A stretch of DNA of 64,000 bases, from NCBI GenBank assembly GCA_030429625.1, contig JAUIFA010000006.1, forward strand, positions 1 through 64,000, given 5' to 3'. This document shows positions 46,280-55,101 of the stretch, piece after piece (the first letter of the stretch is position 1; each line of letters begins with the position of its first letter). A program made the translations under genes and the position numbers. The notes under the pieces are model-generated. The model was not told the DNA's origin and did no database searches. It saw only the letters and a program-made list of their open reading frames with translations. The stretch is from Alphaproteobacteria bacterium (GTDB lineage Bacteria > Pseudomonadota > Alphaproteobacteria > Rickettsiales > UBA8987).

Positions 46280-46684
46280 CTAACCTCCTATCTTCTTAAG
46301 ATATTCATCAGCCCTAGAAGCTATATCACTGCCGGAATCACCAGATTTTGCATCCACAAAATATTCACGCGCAACGTCATACGATTTTAAATTATAATAC
46401 ATAACGCCCAACTGAAATTTTATTTCGTATAGCTCCGGATTAAAAAAGAGCATTCTTTCAAGCGGAGGAATCGCTGCCTCATAATTACCAACATCTATTG
46501 CTGCATTGGCATATGCCAGTGTAAGATCCACGTCAGAAGGATCTGCTAGCATCCTCTCAAAGGATTCCTCAAATAATTTTTCTTTGCCATCTGACGCATC
46601 CGAAGAAAGCGGAATTAAACAAAGACATGAAACACAAAAAAGAAGGAGAGCCCTTCTTTTAAAAAAACTACCATTCAAAAACAT
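46280..46684 (-). CDS. Periplasmic TPR protein
   Basis: This 134-residue protein has a signal peptide (about 1-30, ending SSDASD). Two TPR-like units follow: SDVDLTLAYANAAIDVGNYEAA and LYEIKFQLGVMYYNLKSYDVA (residues about 50-120). Its stop is 2 bp from the FecR gene start, so the two are co-translated. It is a likely helper of the surface-protein system, but the role is not established. Confidence 0.8.
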   Translation of the reverse strand: MFLNGSFFKRRALLLFCVSCLCLIPLSSDASDGKEKLFEESFERMLADPSDVDLTLAYANAAIDVGNYEAAIPPLERMLFFNPELYEIKFQLGVMYYNLKSYDVAREYFVDAKSGDSGSDIASRADEYLKKIGG

Positions 46685-46817
46685 ATTTTTACTATCACTT
46701 TTTTTGACAATCCGTTATCCTAACCTTACCAAGTAACAATATACATTATTTTTGGAATGCCGGCAAATATTTTAATTTTTGAGGTATTTAAGTAAAATTT
46801 TAGGTTGTGGGGAACGT

Positions 46818-47192
46818 ATGATTGAAGACATGGAAGCAAAACACTTTCAAGCAGGAGAATCTATCTTTCTTGAAGGAGAAGAAGCCGGCACGGTGTATCT
46901 AATTGATAAAGGTAAAGTTGAGATTAGTAAAAACTCATCTGGACAGCGTGTAGTGCTGGATGAATTGGGCTGGAACGACATCTTTGGCGAAATGGCGTTA
47001 ATTAATAACAATCCTCGTTCTGCCACGGCCACGGCCATAGAAGACAGCTGGGTATATATGCTAAAAAAGGAAGTGTTTCAAAACAGCATCAATTCTTTGC
47101 ACCCATTTATGAAAGCGATCTTCTCCTCCTTGGTAAACACCGCAAAAACAACCACAGAACAACAAATTCAACATGTTTCAAATAGGAGCTAA
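46818..47192 (+). CDS. Single-domain cyclic-nucleotide-binding protein, copy 1
   Basis: This 124-residue protein is one cNMP-binding domain: FQAGESIFLEGEEAGTVY, KGKVEIS and the phosphate-binding cassette FGEMALI...RSATATA, with the glutamate and arginine that bind cAMP intact. There is no DNA-binding domain, so it is not a CRP. ATG 46818 follows GTGGGGAA and aligns with its paralogue's start; a TTG at 46779 is possible. It is tandem with copy 2, 12 bp apart. Confidence 0.87.
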   Translation: MIEDMEAKHFQAGESIFLEGEEAGTVYLIDKGKVEISKNSSGQRVVLDELGWNDIFGEMALINNNPRSATATAIEDSWVYMLKKEVFQNSINSLHPFMKAIFSSLVNTAKTTTEQQIQHVSNRS

Positions 47193-47204
47193 AGGGATTT
47201 AATC

Positions 47205-47642
47205 ATGAATGAAAACGGTTTAAAACTAGAAAATTTTAAAGCAGGTGAATGTATTTTTAAAGAAGGCACACCTGCAGATTCCGCCTACATGATTACCAAC
47301 GGTGAGGTTGAAATTTCTAAAGAAAAACACGGAGAAAGGATTGTATTAGCGACTAAGAAGCAAGGGGATGTGTTTGGGGAAATGGCATTGATTGAGCAGT
47401 CAGAACGTTCCGCCACTGCCACCGCAGCAAGCAATACGGTGTGTTATCGTCTCGACGAACAGTATTTCCTGCAAGAGCTGGATGGGCTACACCCGTTTAT
47501 GCGCGGTATTTTTAAAAAGCTTTCTGGCATTGTCCGTAGGCAGACCGATACTGTGGCTCTGGTTGAAGCCGCAGACAGGATCAAAGAAAAAGTAACCGAG
47601 GAAGAAGAAAAACGTAAAGAACAGGAAAAACACTCTTTTTAA
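47205..47642 (+). CDS. Single-domain cyclic-nucleotide-binding protein, copy 2
   Basis: This 145-residue paralogue of the preceding protein has FKAGECIFKEGTPADSAY and the intact cassette FGEMALI...RSATATA. The C-terminus extends into a charged helix (EEEKRKEQEK). The pair arose by tandem duplication and has diverged. With an adenylate cyclase nearby, cAMP is the likely ligand. The downstream effector is unknown. Confidence 0.87.
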   Translation: MNENGLKLENFKAGECIFKEGTPADSAYMITNGEVEISKEKHGERIVLATKKQGDVFGEMALIEQSERSATATAASNTVCYRLDEQYFLQELDGLHPFMRGIFKKLSGIVRRQTDTVALVEAADRIKEKVTEEEEKRKEQEKHSF

Positions 47643-47655
47643 TAGTGATCTATCC

Positions 47656-47684
47656 TTGCTCTATTAGCACATTATATATATAAA
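47656..47684 (+). promoter_or_regulatory. Candidate promoter of hemN
   Basis: TTGCTC (47656-47661), a 17-bp spacer and TATAAA (47679-47684) lie 25 bp before the hemN ATG. No FNR box (TTGAT-N4-ATCAA) is visible. Confidence 0.45.
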
Positions 47685-47709
47685 GGCGGCCACAACCAAA
47701 GGTGATTTT

Positions 47710-49077
47710 ATGTCTTTTAATCCTATAGAGCAGAAAATTCTTAAACTCGACAGGCAGGTTCCTCGTTATACTAGTTACCCAACCGCCCCGCATTTTCATG
47801 ACGGCGTAAAAGAAAAGAACTTTTCTCAAGGCCTATCCTCCCTCACCAACAACAAACCGGTTTCTCTCTATCTTCACATTCCGTTTTGCCATGAGATGTG
47901 TTTCTATTGTGGTTGTAACACCAAAATCACTAAAAAATATGCACCTGTTGAAAAATACACCGACATTCTCTTGCGTGAAATACGTACGGTGAGTGACACT
48001 ATCGGAAAAAAACTTGATGTGTCACACATTCACTTTGGTGGCGGATCACCTAATTCCTTATACGCCAATGATTTTACTCGTATCATGGACATGTTGCGTG
48101 AACGCTTTAATGTACTTCCTACGGCAGAAATTGCCATTGAGTTAGACCCGAGAGTTTTAACACACGACAAAGCCGAAGCCTATGGCAAGAATGGTATCAA
48201 TCGTGGTAGTTTGGGAGTACAAGATTTTAACGCAAAAGTCCAAAAAACCATCAATCGTATCCAGCCTTATGAACAAGTAAAAGAATCCATTGATTTGCTG
48301 CGCGGGTTTGATGTTCAGAAACTCAATATTGACCTGATTTACGGTCTACCCTACCAAACGGTTGAGGGCATCTTAGACAATATCGATAAAACTCTAACCT
48401 TAAAACCCGATAGGATTTCTCTCTTTGGCTATGCTCATGTACCGTGGATGAAAAAACACATGCGCCTGATTCCTGAAGAAGCACTCCCTCAGGCAGACAT
48501 GCGGCTTGAAATGTTCCATAAAGCTAAAGATAAGCTCGTGAAAGAAGGCTTTATTTCTATTGGGTTAGATCATTTTGTCCTTCCTGACGACCCTATGGCA
48601 ATTGCGCTCAAAGAAGGTACATTAAATCGTAATTTCCAAGGCTATACCACAGACAACGCCGACACCCTCATTGGTATGGGCTGTTCTGCTATTAGCTATC
48701 TACCCACCGGCTATTACCAAAATAATTCTAAAGTTCATCTCTATGAAAAAGAGGTAATGGAGTGGGGCTTAGCCACTGAACGGGGTATTGAGTTTAGCGG
48801 TGATGATGTATTACGCAAAACAATAATCGAAGACATTATGTGTAATTTAAAAGCCGAAACGGCCACCATTTTGGAATCATTTAAAAAATCCAATGATTTC
48901 TTCGATGTTGAATTAGCCCAAATGCAGGGATTGGTAGACGATGGCATCATTGAAATTGATACAAAAAAGACCATCACTGTCACCCCTGAAGCGGCTGCAG
49001 CAGTGAGGGTTGTAGCTTCCTATTTTGATGAATATTTCAACCCACAGACCAATACAAAACACTCTCGCGCTATTTAA
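47710..49077 (+). CDS. hemN: Oxygen-independent coproporphyrinogen III oxidase
   Basis: This 455-residue radical-SAM enzyme has the cluster motif CHEMCFYCGC near residue 61, the HemN N-terminus (PRYTSYPTAPHF) and FGGGSPNSL. It converts coproporphyrinogen III to protoporphyrinogen IX without oxygen. Length is that of true HemN, not the shorter HemW. Confidence 0.95.
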   Translation: MSFNPIEQKILKLDRQVPRYTSYPTAPHFHDGVKEKNFSQGLSSLTNNKPVSLYLHIPFCHEMCFYCGCNTKITKKYAPVEKYTDILLREIRTVSDTIGKKLDVSHIHFGGGSPNSLYANDFTRIMDMLRERFNVLPTAEIAIELDPRVLTHDKAEAYGKNGINRGSLGVQDFNAKVQKTINRIQPYEQVKESIDLLRGFDVQKLNIDLIYGLPYQTVEGILDNIDKTLTLKPDRISLFGYAHVPWMKKHMRLIPEEALPQADMRLEMFHKAKDKLVKEGFISIGLDHFVLPDDPMAIALKEGTLNRNFQGYTTDNADTLIGMGCSAISYLPTGYYQNNSKVHLYEKEVMEWGLATERGIEFSGDDVLRKTIIEDIMCNLKAETATILESFKKSNDFFDVELAQMQGLVDDGIIEIDTKKTITVTPEAAAAVRVVASYFDEYFNPQTNTKHSRAI

Positions 49078-49102
49078 TTCGGAGCCACACCCGCCAAGTG
49101 TT

Positions 49103-49501
49103 TTATTTGTAGCCACGGTGTTTGAGTAAAATTTCCCGTGCATGATTGATCTCACTGGCAATGTATTTAGAACCACCCTTGTCCGGATGGTTGAGGTTCA
49201 TCAAGCGCTTATATGCTGCCCGCACATCTTCTTCCATATACATCTCATCAATCTCAAACATTTCAATGGCCTGTTTTACCGTCATTTGATCATCAGAAGA
49301 TTCTTTTGTGCTTGCTGTAGACGACTTAGCCTTATCAAACGCAGTCTTTGCTGCGCTGATACGGATAATTTTTTCAATCAGCGCGGCACTGAATAATATG
49401 AAACTCAAGAACGAAGCTGGGATAAATGCCCTGGCCATAAAGAATAAGATAATTATGCTTAATAAAACGGCTACAATTAGCCACTTACCTTCTCTAGACA
49501 T
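49103..49501 (-). CDS. Membrane-anchored J-domain protein
   Basis: This 132-residue protein has two N-terminal hydrophobic segments (about 7-24 and 28-44) and a C-terminal J domain (about 75-130) with HPD (NLNHPDKGGSKYIASEIN). The layout resembles mitochondrial Pam18/Tim14 and its alphaproteobacterial relatives, which activate Hsp70 at a membrane. The start lies inside the upstream glycosyltransferase gene (25-bp overlap), so the two are coupled. Confidence 0.87.
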   Translation of the reverse strand: MSREGKWLIVAVLLSIIILFFMARAFIPASFLSFILFSAALIEKIIRISAAKTAFDKAKSSTASTKESSDDQMTVKQAIEMFEIDEMYMEEDVRAAYKRLMNLNHPDKGGSKYIASEINHAREILLKHRGYK

Positions 49502-51222
49502 TGCTCTTCCTGCCCCTTCTGGGCATCATTATGCCCCCCTATTGAAACCAAGCCAACTTTGGCAAACCAAATAAGGTAGCGCTTGACCAAAGATTGTTTT
49601 TCATCAGGAAAATTAGCGGCAATTTCTCTGACCGTGTTACCATCATATTGTTGTAAATAACGGAAAATTGCCTCTTGATCTTCCTTAGAAATCAACAGGC
49701 AAAAACTATTTACCCCAAGATCACGTATTGTGTTAAATCGTTTTTCATCCGCACCGCCACAAAGACATACCGCATCCTCATCTTTAATGTGTGCGGTGGG
49801 ATAACTGTCAAATATGGTAAATGGATCATTAAATAGTGGGTGAGAAGGCTGACCTTGCGGTTTCTTGCACGATTCATTGACCTTACTGTTTCTAATCTCA
49901 CCAAGCTCTGCCCACAATTCCTGATAGCTGGAAATAATATGTTTCCAGTCATAAAGCTGTTCGGCACGCTTTTGACCGGCCTTGCCCATCTTGTTGCGTA
50001 AATCTTTGCTGTTGATCAACGCCGTATAGGCATCTGCGCATTTCCCCACATCCACACTGGTCATCTGGCAGGCTGTGCCGATATAATGGTCATAGTTATC
50101 GATTCGGCTTTCAAATCTTTGTCCTAAATCAAAAGAAAGCCCTGGCGCGGGTGCAAGCGTAGGAATAGTAATCCCATCTTCACCGTTGCGCACCGTATCA
50201 CGATACCCGTTCCAATCGGTTACCACAACAGGCTTCCCCGCCGCCATAGCTTCAAGCGGTGTTAAACCAAACGTTTCCTGAATATTATCTGAAAGAGAAG
50301 TAAACACATCACACGCATGATAGATAATATCACGAATTTCTGGCTTTCTTCCATCAACTATTATGTGCATAACAGAGGGGGACATGGTCTTTGCCCCATC
50401 CAGAAACCCCTTCTTCTGCCCATCATTATCAAACCAACCCGATTGCACCAGCACTACTTTCTTACCGGTACGTTTGGCGGCCTCTTCCAATGCTAGATAC
50501 ATCGGTGTGGGGTGCGCTTTTGCATGCATACTCAAACGCCCTACAAAAAGAAACACAATAGCATCTTCGGCAATTTTTAGCTCTTTACGCAGCGCATTTG
50601 CCCGCTTTTTACGGTCTTCTGTAGCCTTATAATACTCACAATCGACTCCCAAAGGAATAACCGGCAATTGAATATTCAACTCAAATTTTGGACCGCCAAA
50701 ACGCTGCCGCATATATTCTGAATAAGTATCAACCACATTCGCAATCGATTTACGCACCACATGTGACGTACAAATGATCGCATCCCACTCTTGAGTTGGC
50801 GCGATGATTGTGTCTTCAAAAAGTCCCATCACCCCTTCTGAAGAAATCGTATGCGTTAGCCCACACAAACTATAATCACGTTGATTATAGGCGCGACGTG
50901 TCCACGCATATTGGGCAATTTGTGGAGCAGGAATATAAAAACATCCCGGTTCAGAAAACTGATGCTGGCGATCAGGAGCTATCCAGCGAAATGTAATATT
51001 TTTATTGTCTTTTCGCTCTTTCAGGTAACGATTGGCGCTGTCACCAAATCCATCAAAACTCTTACGATTATGAGCAAAACAATAAAAATCTTTTATGTCG
51101 GAATGTTTGACAAATGCTTTGAGAAAACTCTCATTCGCCGAACCTTTACCCATAAGCTTAGGGCCGGACGTACTGTAATTTTCTCCGTCATAATGGATCG
51201 CAGCATTGGCTTTTTTCGACAT
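49477..51222 (-). CDS. GT4-type glycosyltransferase
   Basis: This 581-residue protein has a GT-B fold. The donor-binding part (about 225-430) includes FLFVGRLSMHAKAHP and the GT4 signature TFGLTPLEAMAAGKPVVVTD. A C-terminal extension of roughly 130 residues has no clear similarity. ATG 51222 follows AGAGAGGAATT; an upstream ATG at 51240 would place the ribosome site inside the gene. Acceptor and sugar are unknown. It is coupled to the J-domain gene. Confidence 0.85.
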   Translation of the reverse strand: MSKKANAAIHYDGENYSTSGPKLMGKGSANESFLKAFVKHSDIKDFYCFAHNRKSFDGFGDSANRYLKERKDNKNITFRWIAPDRQHQFSEPGCFYIPAPQIAQYAWTRRAYNQRDYSLCGLTHTISSEGVMGLFEDTIIAPTQEWDAIICTSHVVRKSIANVVDTYSEYMRQRFGGPKFELNIQLPVIPLGVDCEYYKATEDRKKRANALRKELKIAEDAIVFLFVGRLSMHAKAHPTPMYLALEEAAKRTGKKVVLVQSGWFDNDGQKKGFLDGAKTMSPSVMHIIVDGRKPEIRDIIYHACDVFTSLSDNIQETFGLTPLEAMAAGKPVVVTDWNGYRDTVRNGEDGITIPTLAPAPGLSFDLGQRFESRIDNYDHYIGTACQMTSVDVGKCADAYTALINSKDLRNKMGKAGQKRAEQLYDWKHIISSYQELWAELGEIRNSKVNESCKKPQGQPSHPLFNDPFTIFDSYPTAHIKDEDAVCLCGGADEKRFNTIRDLGVNSFCLLISKEDQEAIFRYLQQYDGNTVREIAANFPDEKQSLVKRYLIWFAKVGLVSIGGHNDAQKGQEEQCLEKVSG

Positions 51223-51324
51223 AATTCCTCTCTTTAACATCTAGATTCCGCAGCATATCAGCACATCAACACTGTTTCCAGCATTTCTTGCATTATAACA
51301 TCAAAATGAATATGATGCCTTATT

Positions 51325-51582
51325 ATGACAAAAGACGGTATCATCATAGAAACAATTTCGGTTGGCAAAAATGTCAAAATGACGGCCATTGATCCCATAT
51401 CAGGGGTAGAGGCTTCAATCGTATGTGATCCAAAAATGTCGAGAACCCAATTGGAAAATACCGCAATAAAAAAACTCGAATATTTGATCAATAAGCGAGG
51501 CACTCAGCCCGTCTCCCATTCATCAGGACTTAATGAAACTCCCTTAATTAAAAAAGGTTTCTGGATTGAAGATGAATCGTAA
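51325..51582 (+). CDS. Small DUF6898-like alphaproteobacterial protein
   Basis: This 85-residue protein carries the pattern VGKNVKMTAIDPISGVEASIV. I associate it with a small conserved alphaproteobacterial family (DUF6898) that is sometimes mislabelled serine hydroxymethyltransferase. The function is unknown. Its stop overlaps the start of the next gene by 11 bp, indicating co-translation. Confidence 0.7.
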   Translation: MTKDGIIIETISVGKNVKMTAIDPISGVEASIVCDPKMSRTQLENTAIKKLEYLINKRGTQPVSHSSGLNETPLIKKGFWIEDES

Positions 51583-53023
51583 ACAACGTAGAGCACAACA
51601 GAAAAAATCCGGCACCACTACCTCCAACCTCCTCCAGAAACCTCAAGGAGTTCAGTTAACAACGGAACAAGCCTTTAAAATGGCGCGAGCCAAACATGAA
51701 GACGGCAACTGGCTGGACGCGGAACATATGTATAAGGAGCTTTTGAATAAAGTTCCTGGTCACACGGGAGCCTGGCACTATCTCTCGGTGTTAATGTCCG
51801 AGCAAGACCGCATGCAGGAGGCCATCGCCTTGGCTGAAAACGCTATTCGACTGGACAATAAGAATCCCGTTCTATTCTTTAACCTTGCCCGCTTATATAA
51901 CAATTCAGGCTTTAATGAAGAAGGCAAGAAGATGCTGGATGAAGCTTACCGCCTTAATCCTAATTCTGCCTCCATCATCAACGCCATTGCTCGCAACCAT
52001 AAATACGACAACATTGATAGTAATATAGTAAATAATATCAACAGATTATTAGATATATCTAACTTAGAAGATGAAGAAAAATCACTGCTCTTTTTTGCCC
52101 TTGCCAAGATCCATGATGATTGCAAAAAACACGATCAGGCTTTTGAATATTACCTACAGGCGAATGCACTCAAATTTCCTTTTATGGATTTTAAACCTGA
52201 ACGTTTGGACTATTTATACCATAAGAATAAAGAGATATTTACATCTGATTTCTTTAAAAAGAGTGCCCATCGTGGTTCACAATTTAAAACACCTGTCTAC
52301 ATTGTGGGGATGCCTCGCTCTGGAACAACGTTAGCGGAACAAATCCTCAGCAGCCACCCTCAGGCACATGGCACAGGAGAGCTCGACACCATCTTTCGGG
52401 TAGCCTGCACCATCACCCAACGCCGTGGCATTGCTGAACCGTTTGATTTCTTTAATGTCATCAACGAGGTTTCAGACGACGAATTGTTGGATTATGCCCA
52501 GCAGCTAGAGCAGCGTTTACGTAGGGATTCAAGTAATGATAGCAAAATATTTATCGATAAGATGCCTACCAATTTTAACTACATAGGCCTAATTGGGTTA
52601 CTCTTCCCTAATGCAAAAATCATTAATTGCCAGCGCAATGCTATGGATTGCTGCGTTTCGAACTTTATGCAGCCTTTTGCCAACGGCAATTCTCACAGCT
52701 ATGATTTGAAAGCCTGCGCACAATTTTATAATCATTACGAACGTATGATGGACTATTGGCAGGACGTCTCTCCCCTGCCTATCTACAATCTTAATTATGA
52801 GAATCTGGTAGCCAATCAGGAAGAAGAAACCCGAAAACTGCTTGATTTTGTTGGTGTAGACTGGAACGATGCCTGCTTAGATTTCCATAAAAACAAGCGC
52901 ACAGTCAGAACCGCCAGCACCTCACAAGTACGCGAACCGATGAACAATAAATCGGTAGAAAAATGGCGGAAATATAAAAAATATTTAGCACCACTCATCG
53001 ATGAACTCAATATTGATAAATAA
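51572..53023 (+). CDS. TPR-sulfotransferase fusion protein
   Basis: This 483-residue protein opens with the basic MNRKQRRAQQKK stretch. TPR repeats follow (about 25-200: EDGNWLDAEHMYKELL and others), then a sulfotransferase domain from about 240 with the PAPS-binding loop VGMPRSGTTLAEQIL and a later 3'-phosphate segment (NCQRNAMDCCVSNF). It may transfer sulfate to a glycan or protein. The target is unknown, though a glycosyltransferase is encoded next door. ATG 51572 is preferred over TTG 51566. Confidence 0.87.
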   Translation: MNRKQRRAQQKKSGTTTSNLLQKPQGVQLTTEQAFKMARAKHEDGNWLDAEHMYKELLNKVPGHTGAWHYLSVLMSEQDRMQEAIALAENAIRLDNKNPVLFFNLARLYNNSGFNEEGKKMLDEAYRLNPNSASIINAIARNHKYDNIDSNIVNNINRLLDISNLEDEEKSLLFFALAKIHDDCKKHDQAFEYYLQANALKFPFMDFKPERLDYLYHKNKEIFTSDFFKKSAHRGSQFKTPVYIVGMPRSGTTLAEQILSSHPQAHGTGELDTIFRVACTITQRRGIAEPFDFFNVINEVSDDELLDYAQQLEQRLRRDSSNDSKIFIDKMPTNFNYIGLIGLLFPNAKIINCQRNAMDCCVSNFMQPFANGNSHSYDLKACAQFYNHYERMMDYWQDVSPLPIYNLNYENLVANQEEETRKLLDFVGVDWNDACLDFHKNKRTVRTASTSQVREPMNNKSVEKWRKYKKYLAPLIDELNIDK

Positions 53024-53098
53024 ATTACTCCGCCTATTGACTTAGAGTGTTTAGAACACCATATTAAGCATATAAGCACAGTAATTTTGGAGCGTAAT

Positions 53099-53416
53099 AT
53101 GGCAAAAGCAGCGACAGATGCAAATTTTGAAGAAGAAGTCATCAATTCACAAAAACCGGTTCTGGTAGATTTTTGGGCGGAATGGTGTGGGCCTTGTCGT
53201 CAACTGTCGCCTATTTTGGATGAAATTTCTTCTGAACTTGGGGACAAAATTGATGTTGTAAAAGTCAATATTGATGAAAACCCAGAAACCCCAACTTCCT
53301 ATGGAGTGCGCGGGATTCCTACTTTATTAATTTTTAAGGGTGGGAAAGTAGTTTCTACCAAAGTGGGAGCTTTACCTAAAAGCGCACTGGTCAACTGGAT
53401 CAACGAAGAAGCCTAA
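53099..53416 (+). CDS. trxA: Thioredoxin
   Basis: This 105-residue thioredoxin has active site WCGPC (residues about 29-33) and the cis-proline motif [11 protein letters not shown] 53099 follows GGAG; an in-frame TTG upstream is unnecessary. It reduces cytoplasmic disulfides, including PAPS reductase-type enzymes. It converges with lptB, 4 bp apart. Confidence 0.96.
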   Translation: MAKAATDANFEEEVINSQKPVLVDFWAEWCGPCRQLSPILDEISSELGDKIDVVKVNIDENPETPTSYGVRGIPTLLIFKGGKVVSTKVGALPKSALVNWINEEA

Positions 53417-53420
53417 AAAA

Positions 53421-54239
53421 TTATATTTTAAAGCCATCCCCAAGATAGACACTACGTACTTCTTGGCTGGAAACTATCTCGTCTGGAATTCCGTCCATAA
53501 GCACAGAGCCGTCATGAATAATATATGCACGATCGATAACATCCAGTGTGTCGCGTACATTATGATCGGTGATCAAAACACCAATGCCTCGGTCTTTAAG
53601 GTGGGCAACAAGGTTACGTACCTCACCCACCGCGATGGGGTCAATCCCCGCCAATGGCTCATCGAGTAAAATAAAAGAAGGACGCGCCGCCAAACAGCGT
53701 GCAATTTCTACTCTTCGACGCTCCCCACCAGAAAGAGCAATGGCCGGCACTTTACGTAAATGTTCAATAGAAAATTCAGCCAAAAGTTCATCGAGCATCA
53801 TATTGCGATTGCTTGCAATTGGTTCAACCACTTCTAAAATAGCCATAATATTCTGTTCCACATTCATTCCACGGAAAATAGAAGCCTCCTGTGGCAGATA
53901 TCCTACCCCCAAACGGGCACGTTGATACATAGGAAGGCTGGTAACGTCTTCGCCGTTTAATTTAATCACCCCATAGTCAGGATTAATCAGGCCGGTGATA
54001 ATGTAAAACAGGGTGGTTTTCCCTGCGCCATTTGGCCCTAATATACCCACCGCTTCCCCGCGCTTGATGTTCAGGCTAATATCCCGCAAAACCGGACGCT
54101 TGTTGTAGCTTTTACCAACATTTTCAACCTCTATCGCTCCGGAAACATGCACCACATCGCCAGCCCGTCTTTTCCCGACGATTTTTTGCCTCACAACATC
54201 CTTGGAAGGAATTTCTCCTAAAAAGTCATTTCCTGACAT
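53421..54239 (-). CDS. lptB: LPS export ABC transporter ATPase LptB
   Basis: This 272-residue ATPase has Walker A GPNGAGKTT, signature LSGGERRRVEIARCLA, Walker B FILLDEPLAGIDP and the LptB-specific EASIFRGMNVEQN. It powers LPS transport to the outer membrane. An N-terminal extension of about 30 residues precedes the ABC domain compared with the 241-residue E. coli protein. lptA and lptC are not adjacent. Confidence 0.92.
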   Translation of the reverse strand: MSGNDFLGEIPSKDVVRQKIVGKRRAGDVVHVSGAIEVENVGKSYNKRPVLRDISLNIKRGEAVGILGPNGAGKTTLFYIITGLINPDYGVIKLNGEDVTSLPMYQRARLGVGYLPQEASIFRGMNVEQNIMAILEVVEPIASNRNMMLDELLAEFSIEHLRKVPAIALSGGERRRVEIARCLAARPSFILLDEPLAGIDPIAVGEVRNLVAHLKDRGIGVLITDHNVRDTLDVIDRAYIIHDGSVLMDGIPDEIVSSQEVRSVYLGDGFKI

Positions 54240-54311
54240 AGATAGATATAGTCTTTCTTAAATTGATAAATCAGCCTGCATGATAACTAATTTTTACCCC
54301 TAAGTCATCGA

Positions 54312-54638
54312 TTATTTCACAACAGGGTAACCTTGTACCTGCCAGTCAAGAAAACTGCCCGCATAATTCCAAAGGTCACGCTCGATTCCTTCTGAGATTA
54401 ATTTTTCACACGCAATATGCGATCGAACACCCGCCTTACACATAAACACCATTTTGATATTTGTATCCTCTGGTACGCTTATGTTATTAAGAACCACATT
54501 CCCCAGCGGCACTAATATCGCCCCGTCCACATGACCTTCTTGATATTCCCACACTTCCCGCACATCATACAAAACCGCCTGCCCCTCTGCAAGCCATTGC
54601 TGTAATTCTTCTGCGTCTGTTATATGTATCTCCGGCAT
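54312..54638 (-). CDS. Single-domain rhodanese sulfurtransferase
   Basis: This 108-residue rhodanese domain has catalytic cysteine in FMCKAGVRS and the usual YDVREVWEYQEGHVDGA. It can transfer sulfur via a persulfide; the acceptor is unknown. It follows dut by 3 bp on the same strand. Confidence 0.9.
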   Translation of the reverse strand: MPEIHITDAEELQQWLAEGQAVLYDVREVWEYQEGHVDGAILVPLGNVVLNNISVPEDTNIKMVFMCKAGVRSHIACEKLISEGIERDLWNYAGSFLDWQVQGYPVVK

Positions 54639-54641
54639 GAT

Positions 54642-55094
54642 CTAATGACGACCGGTTGAACCAAAACCGCCCTCACCCCGTGCCGTATTGTCCAGATCGT
54701 CTACCGCCTTAAAATAACCCTGCGTAAACGGGGCAATAATCATCTGGGCAATGCGCATACCACGGTTGATGGTAAAGTCTTCATTGCTCAAATTAACCAG
54801 TAGCACCTTGATCTCACCACGATAATCCGCATCAATCGTCCCTGGGCTATTGAGTACCGTGACTCCATTTTTATAGGCCAATCCAGAGCGCGGACGAATT
54901 TGAGCTTCATATCCTTCTGGTAACGCAATGGCAAAGCCTGTGGCCACCAGCTTCCGCTCCATGGGTTTAAGTACCATGTCTTCATCAATTGCCGCACGCA
55001 AATCCATCCCCGCACTTTGCAATGTTTCATAGGAAGGCATCTCAAGATCACCAAAATTATCAAGTTTTTTTAGTGGAATATCAATGTGACTCAT
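54642..55094 (-). CDS. dut: dUTP diphosphatase
   Basis: This 150-residue trimeric dUTPase shows all five motifs: [34 protein letters not shown] and the C-terminal arm [11 protein letters not shown]. It hydrolyses dUTP to dUMP. The start at 55094 gives a normal N-terminus; the longer frame reaches into coaBC. Part of the ubiE-ubiB-coaBC-dut operon. Confidence 0.96.
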   Translation of the reverse strand: MSHIDIPLKKLDNFGDLEMPSYETLQSAGMDLRAAIDEDMVLKPMERKLVATGFAIALPEGYEAQIRPRSGLAYKNGVTVLNSPGTIDADYRGEIKVLLVNLSNEDFTINRGMRIAQMIIAPFTQGYFKAVDDLDNTARGEGGFGSTGRH

Positions 55095-55101
55095 ACTCAA
55101 A

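Noticed and set aside
47650-47709. FNR-type box upstream of hemN
   Set aside because: No TTGAT-N4-ATCAA-like sequence is present. Only a sigma-70-type promoter could be placed.
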